NCBI GenBank assembly: GCA_038534135.1
Contig: JBCAXJ010000020.1
Coordinates: 5,966 to 69,965, forward strand
Origin: Thermohalobaculum sp038534135
GTDB taxonomy: Bacteria; Pseudomonadota; Alphaproteobacteria; Rhodobacterales; Rhodobacteraceae
Reading direction: 5' to 3'
Length of the DNA: 64,000 nt
Part shown: one piece after another, positions 8,416 to 17,103 of the stretch
Position numbering within the stretch: position 1 is the stretch's first letter
Layout: every line of letters starts with the position of its first letter
The notes under the pieces: model-generated
What the model was told of the DNA's origin: nothing
The model's database searches: none
What the model saw: the letters and a program-made list of their open reading frames with translations, nothing else
Program-made: the position numbers and the translations under genes

Positions 8416-8664
8416 ATGTTGAAAGTCCAGACCTTTCCCATCGCCGATGTTCGGGTCCCGGCCAAGCGCAAGCGGACGCTGGAGGAGGCGAAGGTCGACG
8501 ATCTGGCGAACGATATTCTCGATAACGGCCAGACCACGCCGATCCGCGTGCGCGCGGACGGGGACGCCTTTGTGTTGATCGAAGGGCTGCACCGGCTCGA
8601 GGCCCTGCGCGCACTGGGAGAAGATCAGATCAACGGCTATCTGGTTCAGGCGCGTAAGTTCTGA
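8416..8664 (+). CDS. Small ParB-like N-terminal domain protein
   Basis: The 82-residue protein resembles only the N-terminal ParB/Srx fold. It has IRVRADGDAFVLIEGLHRLEALRALG, in which the EGLHRL segment corresponds to the conserved GxxRxxA box of ParB-type CTPase/nuclease domains. There is no helix-turn-helix or dimerisation domain and no ParA gene nearby, so it is not a chromosome partition protein. Similar stand-alone proteins are usually uncharacterised. It is monocistronic, divergent from mepA and convergent with an SDR gene 16 bases away. Confidence 0.75.
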   Translation: MLKVQTFPIADVRVPAKRKRTLEEAKVDDLANDILDNGQTTPIRVRADGDAFVLIEGLHRLEALRALGEDQINGYLVQARKF

Positions 8665-8680
8665 GCCCGTAGCACGGGCG

Positions 8681-9448
8681 TTACTCCGGGCCGTCTTTCG
8701 TGTGATAACCGACATAGCCCCGGTTCCAGACCGGGCTGATCACCAGTTGATTGACGCAGACATGCGCGGGCATCCGAGCGAGGAACAGGATCGTCTCGCC
8801 CATCTCCTCGGGCTGCACCATCCGGGCGCGATCCTCGGCGCTCATCGGGACGGGCCGCTTGTCCATGATCGGGGTCGAGACCTCACCCGGACAGAGTGCA
8901 CAGGCGCGGATGCCGTTGATGCACTCCTCCATGTTCAGGCTCTCGGTCATCGCCGTCATGCCGTGTTTTGCGGCGTTATAAGCAGGCCCGGTCAAGAAGC
9001 TGACATGCACCCCGGCCCAGGACGAGACATTGATCACCAGCCCTTCTTGCTGCGCCCGCATCGACGGCAGCACGGCTTGCGTGCAGTAGAACGCGCCGTT
9101 CAGATCGATCTGCACCACCGCATCCCAGTCATCCAGCGAGACATCCGGCCAGTGCCGCTTTGGGATGTTGATACCCGCCGAGTTCAGCAGGATGTCGACG
9201 GTGCCATGTGCCTCGACGACAGACGCCCCAAGCGCCATCGCGGCGTCCCGGTCAGCGACATCCAGCGGTGCCACATGTGCCTCGCCGCCTGACGCGCGAA
9301 TTCGACCGGCCAGATCTTCCAGCGGCTCGACCCGCCGCCCAGACAGCACGACCCGGCATCCGGCCTCGGCCAGTTTCTCGGCTCCGGCCTCGCCAATGCC
9401 GGTTCCCGCCCCGGTGATCCAGGCAAGCTTTCCTGACAGATCGCGCAT
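8681..9448 (-). CDS. Short-chain dehydrogenase/reductase (SDR) oxidoreductase
   Basis: The chosen ATG at 9448 is preceded by GGGAGGAG and gives a 255-residue protein. A more distant in-frame start adds 20 residues without family character. It has TGAGTGIG for cofactor binding, LLNSAGIN, the catalytic Ser in INVSSWAGVH and YNAAKHGM as the YxxxK pair. It is a classical SDR acting on an unknown alcohol or ketone. It is divergent from the amino-acid ABC transporter. Confidence 0.88.
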   Translation of the reverse strand: MRDLSGKLAWITGAGTGIGEAGAEKLAEAGCRVVLSGRRVEPLEDLAGRIRASGGEAHVAPLDVADRDAAMALGASVVEAHGTVDILLNSAGINIPKRHWPDVSLDDWDAVVQIDLNGAFYCTQAVLPSMRAQQEGLVINVSSWAGVHVSFLTGPAYNAAKHGMTAMTESLNMEECINGIRACALCPGEVSTPIMDKRPVPMSAEDRARMVQPEEMGETILFLARMPAHVCVNQLVISPVWNRGYVGYHTKDGPE

Positions 9449-9586
9449 CGTCTTCTCCTCCCGGTGTCTCTGAGCCTCGGGATATCGCGCACGGGCTGCA
9501 CCCGCCATCCGCTGGCGGATAAACCGTCACAATTCCCATTGCGCACCTGCGAAATCTGTTCTTAGCATCCGCACAAGGAGTTCCGA

Positions 9587-10348
9587 ATGACCGCACCCGC
9601 CCTGATCGCCGAGAATGTTCATAAGAGCTTTGCCGAGTTGGAAGTCCTGAAGGGGCTTTCCGTCACCGCGCACGAGGGCGATGTGATCTCGATCCTGGGG
9701 TCGTCCGGATCGGGCAAGTCGACCTTCCTGCGCTGCATCAACTGGCTCGAGGTTCCCGACCAGGGCAGGATCGTTGTCGGTGAGGATGAGGTCGAGGCCG
9801 ATGGATCCGGCAAGCTGACCGGAGAGACGTTTCGAAAGGTGACGCGCATCCGCATGCAGCTTGGCATGGTGTTCCAGCAGTTCAATCTGTGGTCCCATCT
9901 GACGGTGCTGGAGAACGTGATGGAAGGCCCGATTCAGGTCCAGCGCCGCCCGAAGGACGCGGTGCATGACGAGGCGATGAACCACCTCGCCCGTGTCGGC
10001 ATCGCCGAGAAGCACGCGATGTATCCCTCGCAACTCTCGGGCGGGCAACAACAGCGCGTCGCGATTGCGCGCGCGCTGGCGATGCGACCGAAGGTGCTTC
10101 TGTTCGACGAGCCGACCTCGTCTCTCGATCCCGAACTGGTCGGCGAGGTGCTGCTGGTCATGAAGGACCTGGCCGCCGAGGGCCGCACGATGATCGTCGT
10201 GACCCACGAGATGGGTTTCGCCCGCGAGGTCTCGACCCGCACGATCTTCCTGCATCAGGGCGTGGTCGAGGAAGAGGGCCCTCCGGCCGAGGTCTTCGGC
10301 AACCCCAAATCCGACCGTTGCAGGGCCTTTCTGGCCAGTGCATTGTAA
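9587..10348 (+). CDS. Polar amino acid ABC transporter ATP-binding protein
   Basis: The 253-residue ATPase has Walker A GSSGSGKST at residues 38-46, the signature LSGGQQQR, and Walker B VLLFDEPTSSLDPE followed by the switch His in VVTHEMGF. The sequence is of the HisP/AotP/GlnQ class that powers uptake of basic or polar amino acids. It starts at an ATG with AAGGAG upstream. The binding-protein gene follows 30 bases later, with the two permease genes further along after an interruption. It works at the inner face of the membrane. Confidence 0.93.
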   Translation: MTAPALIAENVHKSFAELEVLKGLSVTAHEGDVISILGSSGSGKSTFLRCINWLEVPDQGRIVVGEDEVEADGSGKLTGETFRKVTRIRMQLGMVFQQFNLWSHLTVLENVMEGPIQVQRRPKDAVHDEAMNHLARVGIAEKHAMYPSQLSGGQQQRVAIARALAMRPKVLLFDEPTSSLDPELVGEVLLVMKDLAAEGRTMIVVTHEMGFAREVSTRTIFLHQGVVEEEGPPAEVFGNPKSDRCRAFLASAL

Positions 10349-10378
10349 TATTAGGAACATCCAACAGGGAGAATGAGG

Positions 10379-11110
10379 ATGAGCTTCAAGACACTGATCG
10401 GCGCGCTGGCGCTGACCGCCATGGCGGGTGCCGCCTTCGCCGACGGCCACACGGTTCGCATCGGGACCGAGGGCGCTTACCCTCCGTACAACTTCATCAA
10501 CGACAAGGGTGAGATCGACGGGTTCGAAAAGGAGCTCGGCGACAAGATGTGCGAGCTCGCCAAGCTCGACTGCACATGGGTCAAGAACGACTGGGATTCG
10601 ATCATCCCGAACTTGGTGTCGTCGAACTACGATGTGATCATGGCCGGCATGTCGATCACCGCCGAACGTGACCAGGTCATCGACTTCACGCAGGCTTACA
10701 TCCCCGCGACCGAGAGTTTCTACGTCTCGACGGCGGGTTCGGGCGTCGACATCACCAAGGATGTCATCGCCGCGCAGACCAACACGATCCAGGCGGGTCA
10801 TGTCGCGTCCTCGGGCGCGACGGTTGTCGAGTTCGCTACGCCGGACGAGACCATTGCCGCTGTGAAGAACGGCGAGGCCGACGCGGTGCTGGCCGATGAC
10901 GACTACCTCAAGCCGATCGTCGCGGAATCGAATGGCGAGTTGGAGGTTGTCGGCCGCGTGCGCCTGGGCGGCGGTGTCGGCCTCGGCATTCGCGAAAGCG
11001 ACGGTGAGTTGCGCGACAAGCTGGACGCCGCGATCGCAACTTTGAAGGCCGACGGCACCGTGAACACACTGCTGGCCAAGTGGTTCGGCGACGAAGCACC
11101 CCAGTGGTGA
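10379..11110 (+). CDS. Periplasmic amino-acid-binding protein of ABC transporter
   Basis: The start taken is the second of two nearby ATGs (10373 and 10379), because GGGAG then lies at normal spacing. The product has a signal peptide ending AFA-DGHTVRIG. The mature protein has TEGAYPPYNFIND, the ligand-site signature of family 3 solute-binding proteins, then WDSIIPNLVSSNYDVIMAGMSIT and DFTQAYIP. This is the lysine/arginine/ornithine/histidine-binding class; the exact amino acid cannot be read. Two cysteines (CELAKLDC) are likely disulfide-linked. A stem-loop follows the stop codon. Confidence 0.92.
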   Translation: MSFKTLIGALALTAMAGAAFADGHTVRIGTEGAYPPYNFINDKGEIDGFEKELGDKMCELAKLDCTWVKNDWDSIIPNLVSSNYDVIMAGMSITAERDQVIDFTQAYIPATESFYVSTAGSGVDITKDVIAAQTNTIQAGHVASSGATVVEFATPDETIAAVKNGEADAVLADDDYLKPIVAESNGELEVVGRVRLGGGVGLGIRESDGELRDKLDAAIATLKADGTVNTLLAKWFGDEAPQW

Positions 11111-11121
11111 TCAGCAATGGG

Positions 11122-11140
11122 GGCGGGTGATCCACCCGCC
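11122..11140. terminator. Stem-loop between convergent genes
   Basis: GGCGGGTG (11122-11129), loop ATC, CACCCGCC (11133-11140): a perfect 8-bp stem with a three-base loop. It lies 11 bases after the binding-protein stop and 5 bases beyond the end of the opposite-strand gene, so it may serve both. There is no clear T-tract, so it may act more as an RNA 3'-end stabiliser than as a strong terminator. Confidence 0.6.
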
Positions 11141-11145
11141 TCTCA

Positions 11146-11730
11146 TTATCGCGACTGGTCCACAACCGGTTTGGCAATCCCTCCGTAAGGAATCTCGCAA
11201 ACCAGCTTGGAAGTCCAGGGACACCAATGGTTGTTCGGAAGAAAAGCGCCGCCAACATCTTCGAGGTTCTCCTCGACGTAGACGCTTTCAGAGTCACAAA
11301 CTTCTATTGCAAACTCGAAGAAGTCGATGGTCGTTGGATCAAGATGAAAGCTCCAGCCCGGATTGTAAGCTGCCGCTTCCTTCACAATGGACCCCTGAAT
11401 GCGAACACGCTGCGTCTCGTTACCCGACAAGATCTCGCGAGCGAGTGCGATTTGATCGTCGCTTACGAGCTTAATGATGAATGCACGCTCAGCGACGTCC
11501 TGCATTTCGAAGAAAGCCGGTCCAAGTTGACTGACTGCCACGTCGGCTTCAGCCAGAATGCCCGCATATAGATCTGTGGACAGTATGAAACCGCCAGCCT
11601 CTCCCTTAACGAATTCCAGTTTCCAGCGGACGAAATCTGTCGTTAAGCCTTGCTTCGCTTGGGAAATTGCGTTGGCGAGCGCCTCCGACAAGTCATTGTT
11701 CCGAGAATAACCGGTGAATTTCTTGGCCAT
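11146..11730 (-). CDS. BP74-like domain protein inserted in transporter locus
   Basis: The start is the ATG at 11730 with GGAG eight bases upstream. A TTG further out adds only five residues. The 194-residue protein has no signal peptide. The C-terminal half (FIIKLVSDDQIALAREIL, NPGWSFHLDPTTIDFFEFAI, EVCDSESVYVEENL, PNNHWCPWTSKLV) looks like the BP74/calmodulin-binding-protein domain known from Dictyostelium BP74 and from scattered bacterial proteins. The N-terminal half (ALANAISQAKQGLTTDFVRWK, then EAGGF) is a separate small fold I cannot name. It lies antisense between the binding-protein and permease genes of one ABC transporter and looks less GC-rich than they do, suggesting later insertion. 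The function is unknown. Confidence 0.65.
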   Translation of the reverse strand: MAKKFTGYSRNNDLSEALANAISQAKQGLTTDFVRWKLEFVKGEAGGFILSTDLYAGILAEADVAVSQLGPAFFEMQDVAERAFIIKLVSDDQIALAREILSGNETQRVRIQGSIVKEAAAYNPGWSFHLDPTTIDFFEFAIEVCDSESVYVEENLEDVGGAFLPNNHWCPWTSKLVCEIPYGGIAKPVVDQSR

Positions 11731-11909
11731 CTTGCGACGCTCCAATTCTAACTCTGATGAGTTTCGAACCTACCACAATTGTAGCGCGCAGAGGAAGGCG
11801 GAGAAATTCAATGCACTCAGATCAATTCAAATTCGACGATACGAGAACATGAACTCGCTGAGAAAACGATCAGCGAGCGTTTCCAAAATCCACACAGCGC
11901 ACGCACTTG

Positions 11910-12764
11910 ATGTTTGACTACTGCGTTAATCCGAAAACGCTCGAGGGCCTGATTTGGCTCTCCTGCTATCTGACGACCGCCAAGCACGCCGAATTCTACT
12001 ACAGCATCTTCACCGTCGTCGGCCTGTTGCTGGTCGCCGTGCCGCCGATCATGACCTTCGGGTTTGCCGGTGCCCTGGCAAAACGCTCGGCGATTGCGCC
12101 GGTGCGCTGGCTCGGCAACGCCTACATCACCATGGTGCGCGGCATCCCGGACATCGTGTTCTTCCTGTTCGTGCCGATCGCGCTCGACCAAGGCATCGAG
12201 TACCTGCGTCACAAGCTGCTCTGCCCCGCCCACGCGGGATCGGTCTGGGTCGGCAACGATTTCGTCGTCTGCGACATCGCGAAGGCGCCGCTGAGCACGG
12301 CCGATCAGTGGGTCCACGACGTCTATGGCTTTACGCTGGCGGTGATCGCCTACGCGATCGTCTTCGGCGCTTTCGCCGCCAACATCATCGACGGCGCGAT
12401 GCGGGCCGTGCCGAAAGGCCAGCTCGAGGCCGGAAATGCCATCGGCATGACGCCGCGCCAGATCCTGCTGCGCATCCACCTGCCGCAAATGTGGGTCTTC
12501 GCCCTGCCCGGCCTGTCGAACCTTTGGATGATCCTGATCAAGGCAACGCCGCTGCTGTTCCTGCTGGGGGTCGAGGACATCGTCTACTGGGCCAAGGAAC
12601 TCGGCGGCATGAAGACCCAGGCCTATGCATATGCGCACCCAGACTGGCGGGTCTGGTACTTCGCGGTGCTGCTGATCTTCTACCTGGCGCTGACCTGGAT
12701 CAGCCAGATCGGCTTTGATCGGCTCTCAACCCGCGTCTCGCGCGGCATGGCGGTGGCCCGGTGA
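11910..12764 (+). CDS. Amino acid ABC transporter permease, HisQ/AotQ type
   Basis: The 284-residue membrane protein has several hydrophobic segments and the EAA-loop motif GAMRAVPKGQLEAGNAIGMTPRQILLRIHLPQ that contacts the ATPase. The early segment MVRGIPDIVFFLF is typical of HisQ-like permeases. The start is the ATG at 11910 (a TTG lies just before). An extra loop with paired Cys around residues 108-125 is unusual for the family. It is separated from the ATPase and binding-protein genes by the BP74-like gene but fits the same transporter. Confidence 0.9.
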   Translation: MFDYCVNPKTLEGLIWLSCYLTTAKHAEFYYSIFTVVGLLLVAVPPIMTFGFAGALAKRSAIAPVRWLGNAYITMVRGIPDIVFFLFVPIALDQGIEYLRHKLLCPAHAGSVWVGNDFVVCDIAKAPLSTADQWVHDVYGFTLAVIAYAIVFGAFAANIIDGAMRAVPKGQLEAGNAIGMTPRQILLRIHLPQMWVFALPGLSNLWMILIKATPLLFLLGVEDIVYWAKELGGMKTQAYAYAHPDWRVWYFAVLLIFYLALTWISQIGFDRLSTRVSRGMAVAR

Positions 12765-12843
12765 GAGCTTTCCATCCCAAAGCAATAAGAGCGCTCACAA
12801 GATATAGCGCAGTCTCGACGCCTCCCGCCCGGTGCAACCGGGC

Positions 12844-12871
12844 AGCGCCCGACCTCCCGCCGGCGGGCGCT
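12844..12871. terminator. GC-rich hairpin between the two permease genes
   Basis: AGCGCCCG at 12844-12851 can pair with CGGGCGCT at 12864-12871, and an inner CCCGCCGGCGGG adds a competing stem. Three Ts follow the right arm. It lies in the 259-base gap between the two permease genes, so it may attenuate or stabilise the transcript rather than end it. Confidence 0.4.
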
Positions 12872-13023
12872 TTGGGTACGCCGCAAACCAATCGTGCAGT
12901 GTGGACGCTTAAAAATGCGGACGATGAATGGGCATCACAAAGCGCCCCCCCGGACGGTCGCTGGCCCATTCGCACGAAACCCGCCAGGATCTCGGCACAA
13001 CACTTCGTCCGGGGACGGCTACA

Positions 13024-13863
13024 ATGAGCTGCGCCCAAACCCTTGCCGATTACGGCCTGCGTGCCATTGGCATGGGCGAGCGCCTGCTGCCGAAATCCGA
13101 TATCACGCTCTGCGAGCAGATCGTCCTGATCGGCTCCGGCATGATCTGGAACCTCTACTTCGCGATCCTCGCCGTCATCATCGGCTTCTGCCTCGCGACC
13201 TTCGTGGCCGTCGGCAAGGCCAGCGCAAATCCAGCGATCGCCCTGCCCTCGCGCGGGTTCATCTACCTCTTCCGCGGAACGCCGCTGTTCCTGCAGTTCT
13301 TCTTCGCCTACGAACTGTTCGTGCAGCTGCCAAAAACTGGGATCGAGATCGACCTCGGCATCGCCGTCCTCAACGCCGAGACGCGCTGGTTGACCCGCGC
13401 GTGGCTCGGTGCGCTGATCGTCCTGATCCTGAACACGACCGCCTATTCGGCCGAGATCTTCTATGGCGCCCTGCGCGCCGTGCCCAAAGGCGATCTCGAG
13501 GCCGCCGATTCCATCGGCCTAACCGGCTGGCGCAAGTTCCAACGCATCACGTGGCCGACCATGCTGCGGCTCGCCTGGCCGAGCTACACGAACGAAGCGA
13601 TCTTCCTCTATCACGCGACGGCGCTGATCTTCTTCTCCAGCTTCCCGGCATGGCGTCAGCAGGGCGACGCGCTCTACTACGCCAACTACTTCGCCGAACA
13701 GACCTTCAATCCGTTCGTCTCCTATCCCATTGTCGGCGGCTTCTTCATCGCCGGAACCATCGTGATCGTGCTGGTCTTCGGTGCCATCAACCGCAGGCTC
13801 AGCCGCCACCTCGCTCCGGCCCAACGCACACGCCTCAAGCTCCGCCCCCAATTCATCCGCTGA
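13024..13863 (+). CDS. Amino acid ABC transporter permease, HisM/AotM type
   Basis: The likely start is the ATG at 13024, preceded by GGGGA at a suitable distance. An open frame upstream of it is not protein-like. The 279-residue product has membrane segments around LYFAILAVIIGFCLATFVAV, the motif FRGTPLFLQFFFAYELF, and the EAA loop GALRAVPKGDLEAADSIGLT. It forms the membrane channel with the HisQ-type partner upstream. The following methyltransferase gene starts 45 bases later. Confidence 0.9.
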   Translation: MSCAQTLADYGLRAIGMGERLLPKSDITLCEQIVLIGSGMIWNLYFAILAVIIGFCLATFVAVGKASANPAIALPSRGFIYLFRGTPLFLQFFFAYELFVQLPKTGIEIDLGIAVLNAETRWLTRAWLGALIVLILNTTAYSAEIFYGALRAVPKGDLEAADSIGLTGWRKFQRITWPTMLRLAWPSYTNEAIFLYHATALIFFSSFPAWRQQGDALYYANYFAEQTFNPFVSYPIVGGFFIAGTIVIVLVFGAINRRLSRHLAPAQRTRLKLRPQFIR

Positions 13864-13908
13864 CCTTTTCGCCGTTCCGTGGCAGGGTCGCGGGGAAGGA
13901 GATCGGCC

Positions 13909-14745
13909 ATGACGCTTCCGCCCGGCATTCACCGTTTCTACGCCGAGGAAATCCGCGCCGCGGCAGCATTGCCCGAGGGACCGGAGACCGAGCGCGTCCT
14001 GAATGCCTTCGCCTCGGTTCCGCGAGAGCGGCATGTCGGCCCGGGTCCCTGGCTGCTGCGGTCCTCGAACTTCAGCTATGGCGCGCGGCGCACACCGGAT
14101 GCAGATCCGGCGCACCTCTACCACAACGTTCTGATCGCGCTGGACGAGGACCGCGACATCAACATCGGCGAGCCCGCGCTCTGGGCTCGGCATTTCGTCC
14201 GGACACAGATCCCACGCGGCGGCTCGATCCTGCAGGTCGGTACGGGCACCGGGTATTTCACCGCAATTCTGGCACTTCTGGTCGGTCCGGCGGGGCGCGT
14301 TCTGGCGACCGAGGTCGATCCTGAACTGGCTGCGATGGCCGAGATCGCCCTGGCGGAGGTCCCGAACGCCACAGTTCGCGCAGGAAACGGTGCCACCGAC
14401 GTCCGGCCCGATGACGGTCCGTATGACCTGATCGTCGCCTTTGCGGGCGTTACGCATCCAATCGCCGCCTGGGACCGCGTGCTCAAACCTGGCGGGCGCT
14501 TCCTGATGGCCCTGACCGGAACCAACTGGTGGGGCGCCATGACGCTGATCGACCGAGACGGTGAGGGATTCTTGGCGACGACACTTGGCCGGTGTGGGAT
14601 CTTCCCGTGCGCGGGCGCGCGTGACGACGACACCGCCTCGGCACTCGAGGAGTTCTGGTCTGACCAATCGCGGTTGAGCGGCGCGAAGATCCGGATCGAC
14701 CCCACGGGCAGCGGAGCGCGCTATACGCTCTTGGGCCGTGCGTAG
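13909..14745 (+). CDS. Protein-L-isoaspartate O-methyltransferase-like methyltransferase
   Basis: The ATG at 13909 follows AAGGAGATC. The 278-residue protein has VPRERHVGPGP early and the motif I ILQVGTGTGYFTAIL that is characteristic of the PCMT (isoaspartyl methyltransferase) branch of class I methyltransferases. A later segment WDRVLKPGGRFLMAL completes the fold. It is longer than classical Pcm (about 210 residues) and has an N-terminal extension, so it may modify something else. It may be read through from the permease gene upstream. Confidence 0.75.
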   Translation: MTLPPGIHRFYAEEIRAAAALPEGPETERVLNAFASVPRERHVGPGPWLLRSSNFSYGARRTPDADPAHLYHNVLIALDEDRDINIGEPALWARHFVRTQIPRGGSILQVGTGTGYFTAILALLVGPAGRVLATEVDPELAAMAEIALAEVPNATVRAGNGATDVRPDDGPYDLIVAFAGVTHPIAAWDRVLKPGGRFLMALTGTNWWGAMTLIDRDGEGFLATTLGRCGIFPCAGARDDDTASALEEFWSDQSRLSGAKIRIDPTGSGARYTLLGRA

Positions 14746-14818
14746 CGAGACCGTGCCGGTCACGGCTTGACTGCCTCTCGCAGATATTTCAAGCTTGAAG
14801 TAACTTCGGGAGGACGCG

Positions 14819-15754
14819 TTGGATCTGATCATCGACAGCATCACGGACGTCACCGATCGGGTCCGTGAATTCAGGCTTGTCGGCGCGGACGTTCCCTTGC
14901 CTGCCTGGACCGCTGGCGCGCACCTCGAGTTCAATCTTGGCGCCGCCGGAGAGCGCTCCTACTCACTGATCGACTGGGCCGGAGACACCTCGGCCCCTGA
15001 TCACTACACTATTGCCGTGCAGCGCGAGGACACGGGCGATGGCGGCTCCAAGGCGATGCACGCCCTGTCTGTTGGCGATAAGGTCAACGTCTCCGAACCG
15101 AAGAACGATTTCGAGCTTCCCGACACGGATCTGCCGATCACGCTGCTGGCGGGTGGGATCGGGATCACGCCGCTGATCTCGATGGCCGCGGCACTGTCCG
15201 CACAAGGCCGTGCCTTCGAACTGCACTACGCGGCGCGCTCACGCAGTGTCGCCGCTTACGCCTCTCAACTGATAGATAGGCACGCGGGAACTGTGCACCT
15301 GCACTTCGATGACGAAGCGCCGGCCGACCTTGCCAGGATCGCGCAAGACGCCGCGCAAGGACACCTCTCTATCTGCGGGCCGGTAGGCATGATCGAGGCC
15401 GCGCGCAGCGCCGCCGAAACCGCTGGCATCGCAAAAGACCGCATTCACGTCGAATTGTTCGCGACACCGACACCCGCCACCGGCGATCAGCCCTTCGAAG
15501 TCGAGATCCAGGACACCGGTCAGGTCTTCACAATTCCGCCGGGCCAGACCATCATCAGCGTGCTGGAGGCTGCCGGGATCGATATGATCTACGACTGCAT
15601 GCGCGGCGATTGCGGGATCTGCCAGTGCGACGTGATCGACGGCGTCCCGGACCACCGCGATGTCGTGCTGACCGATGCCGAGAAGGCGGGCAACAAGGTC
15701 ATGCAGATCTGCGTGAGCCGCGCGAAGTCTCCGCGCCTGGTGCTGGATCTCTGA
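14819..15754 (+). CDS. Phthalate-dioxygenase-reductase-type oxidoreductase (FMN, 2Fe-2S)
   Basis: The start is TTG at 14819 after GGGAGGACGCG. The 311-residue protein has, in order, an FMN/FAD-binding barrel with RSYSL, an NAD-binding domain (LLAGGIGITPLISM) and a C-terminal plant-type 2Fe-2S ferredoxin with C-x4-C-x2-C (CMRGDCGICQC) and the fourth Cys in MQICVSRA. This is the PDR/VanB type, which passes electrons from NADH to a Rieske oxygenase. The oxygenase subunits follow 11 bases downstream, so it is its natural partner. Confidence 0.92.
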   Translation: MDLIIDSITDVTDRVREFRLVGADVPLPAWTAGAHLEFNLGAAGERSYSLIDWAGDTSAPDHYTIAVQREDTGDGGSKAMHALSVGDKVNVSEPKNDFELPDTDLPITLLAGGIGITPLISMAAALSAQGRAFELHYAARSRSVAAYASQLIDRHAGTVHLHFDDEAPADLARIAQDAAQGHLSICGPVGMIEAARSAAETAGIAKDRIHVELFATPTPATGDQPFEVEIQDTGQVFTIPPGQTIISVLEAAGIDMIYDCMRGDCGICQCDVIDGVPDHRDVVLTDAEKAGNKVMQICVSRAKSPRLVLDL

Positions 15755-15765
15755 GGGAGGGAGAG

Positions 15766-17103
15766 ATGGGCTACTACACCGACAACCCCGCCGCCGTCGC
15801 AGGCCTGGTCCGCGGGCCGCAGGTGCATCGCGACATCTACACGGATGCCGAGGTCTACCGGCTCGAGATGCGCCACCTCTTCGCGAACGCCTGGATCTTC
15901 GTCGGCCACGAAAGCCAGACTGCCAAGAAGGGCGATTACTACACCACGCAGATCGGCAATCAGCCGGTCATCCAGGTCCGCCATTCGGACGGCGAGATCC
16001 ACGTCCTTTACAATCGCTGCCCGCACAAGGGCACCAAGATCGCCATCGACCGCGAGGGCAACACCGGCAAATTCTTTCGCTGCCCGTACCATGCGTGGAG
16101 CTTCAAGACGAACGGCTGCCTGCTCGCGATCCCGCTGAAGAAGGGTTACGAGGGGACAGGGCTCGACCAGACCGACAGCGCCCAGGGCATGAAACCCGTC
16201 GGCGCCGTTCAAGTGCATCGCGGCTTCGTCTTCGCGCGGCTGGCGCCGGACGGCATCGGGTTCGAGGAGTTTTTCGGCGACTCGCTCTCGTCGCTGGACA
16301 ACATGGTCGACCGCTCGCCCGAGGGCCGGTTGGAAGTCGCCGGGCCGCCGCTGCGCTACATGCATCAGTGCAACTGGAAAATGCTGGTCGAGAACCAGAC
16401 CGACACATGCCACCCGATGGTCGCCCATGAGTCTTCCGCCGGGACCGCCGTGCGGCTGTGGGAGGAGATGGGCTCGCCCGAGCAGAAACCTCCGGCCATG
16501 CAGATCATCGCACCGTTCATGTCGCCTTATGAGTTCTTCGAGGACATGGGCATCCGCACCTGGCCGAACGGTCACGGACACACGGGCATCCATCATTCGA
16601 TCCATTCAGACTACTCTGCGATCCCCGGATACTTCGAGGCGATGACCAACGCTTATGGCGAGGACCGTGCCAAGGCGATTCTGGACGAGAACCGGCACAA
16701 TACGGTCTACTTCCCGAACATCATGGTGAAAGGGCCGATCCAGCAGCTGCGCAACTTCATCCCGCTGGGGCCGGACAAGACTCTGGTCGAGTCGTATATC
16801 TATCGATTGGTAGGGGCGCCGGACGAGTTGCTCGCCCGCACAGCGATGTACAACCGGATGATCAACGCACCGACCTCGATCGTCGGGCATGACGATCTCG
16901 AGATGTACGAACGCGCCCAGGAAGGTCTGATGTCCAACGGGCTGGAATGGGTCAACGTGCAGCGGCTTTACGAAGAGGCCGAGAACTTCACGGAAACTTA
17001 CGAGACCAACGGTACAACCGAACGGCAGATGCGCAACCAGTTCGACGCGTGGGTCAAGTTCATGACCTGCTCGATGACGGGCGAGAGGATGGCCGCTGAA
17101 TGA
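15766..17103 (+). CDS. Aromatic ring-hydroxylating dioxygenase alpha subunit (Rieske)
   Basis: The start is the ATG at 15766 after GGGAGGGAGAG; an open frame upstream is the tail of the reductase gene in another frame. The 445-residue protein binds a Rieske cluster through Cys85-x-His87 and Cys106-x2-His109 and a mononuclear iron through Asp213, His216 and His221 in ENQTDTCHPMVAH. It is the catalytic subunit of an alpha-beta dioxygenase. The substrate is unknown, probably an aromatic acid. The next gene overlaps it by four bases. Confidence 0.94.
   Translation: MGYYTDNPAAVAGLVRGPQVHRDIYTDAEVYRLEMRHLFANAWIFVGHESQTAKKGDYYTTQIGNQPVIQVRHSDGEIHVLYNRCPHKGTKIAIDREGNTGKFFRCPYHAWSFKTNGCLLAIPLKKGYEGTGLDQTDSAQGMKPVGAVQVHRGFVFARLAPDGIGFEEFFGDSLSSLDNMVDRSPEGRLEVAGPPLRYMHQCNWKMLVENQTDTCHPMVAHESSAGTAVRLWEEMGSPEQKPPAMQIIAPFMSPYEFFEDMGIRTWPNGHGHTGIHHSIHSDYSAIPGYFEAMTNAYGEDRAKAILDENRHNTVYFPNIMVKGPIQQLRNFIPLGPDKTLVESYIYRLVGAPDELLARTAMYNRMINAPTSIVGHDDLEMYERAQEGLMSNGLEWVNVQRLYEEAENFTETYETNGTTERQMRNQFDAWVKFMTCSMTGERMAAE

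Noticed and set aside
12894..14324. Long 476-codon plus-strand open frame over the permease and methyltransferase genes
   Set aside because: Out-of-frame, Arg/Pro-rich translation of two recognised genes; no family resemblance.
13519..14934. 471-codon minus-strand frame opposite the permease/methyltransferase
   Set aside because: Shadow of genes on the other strand with no ribosome site or known domain.
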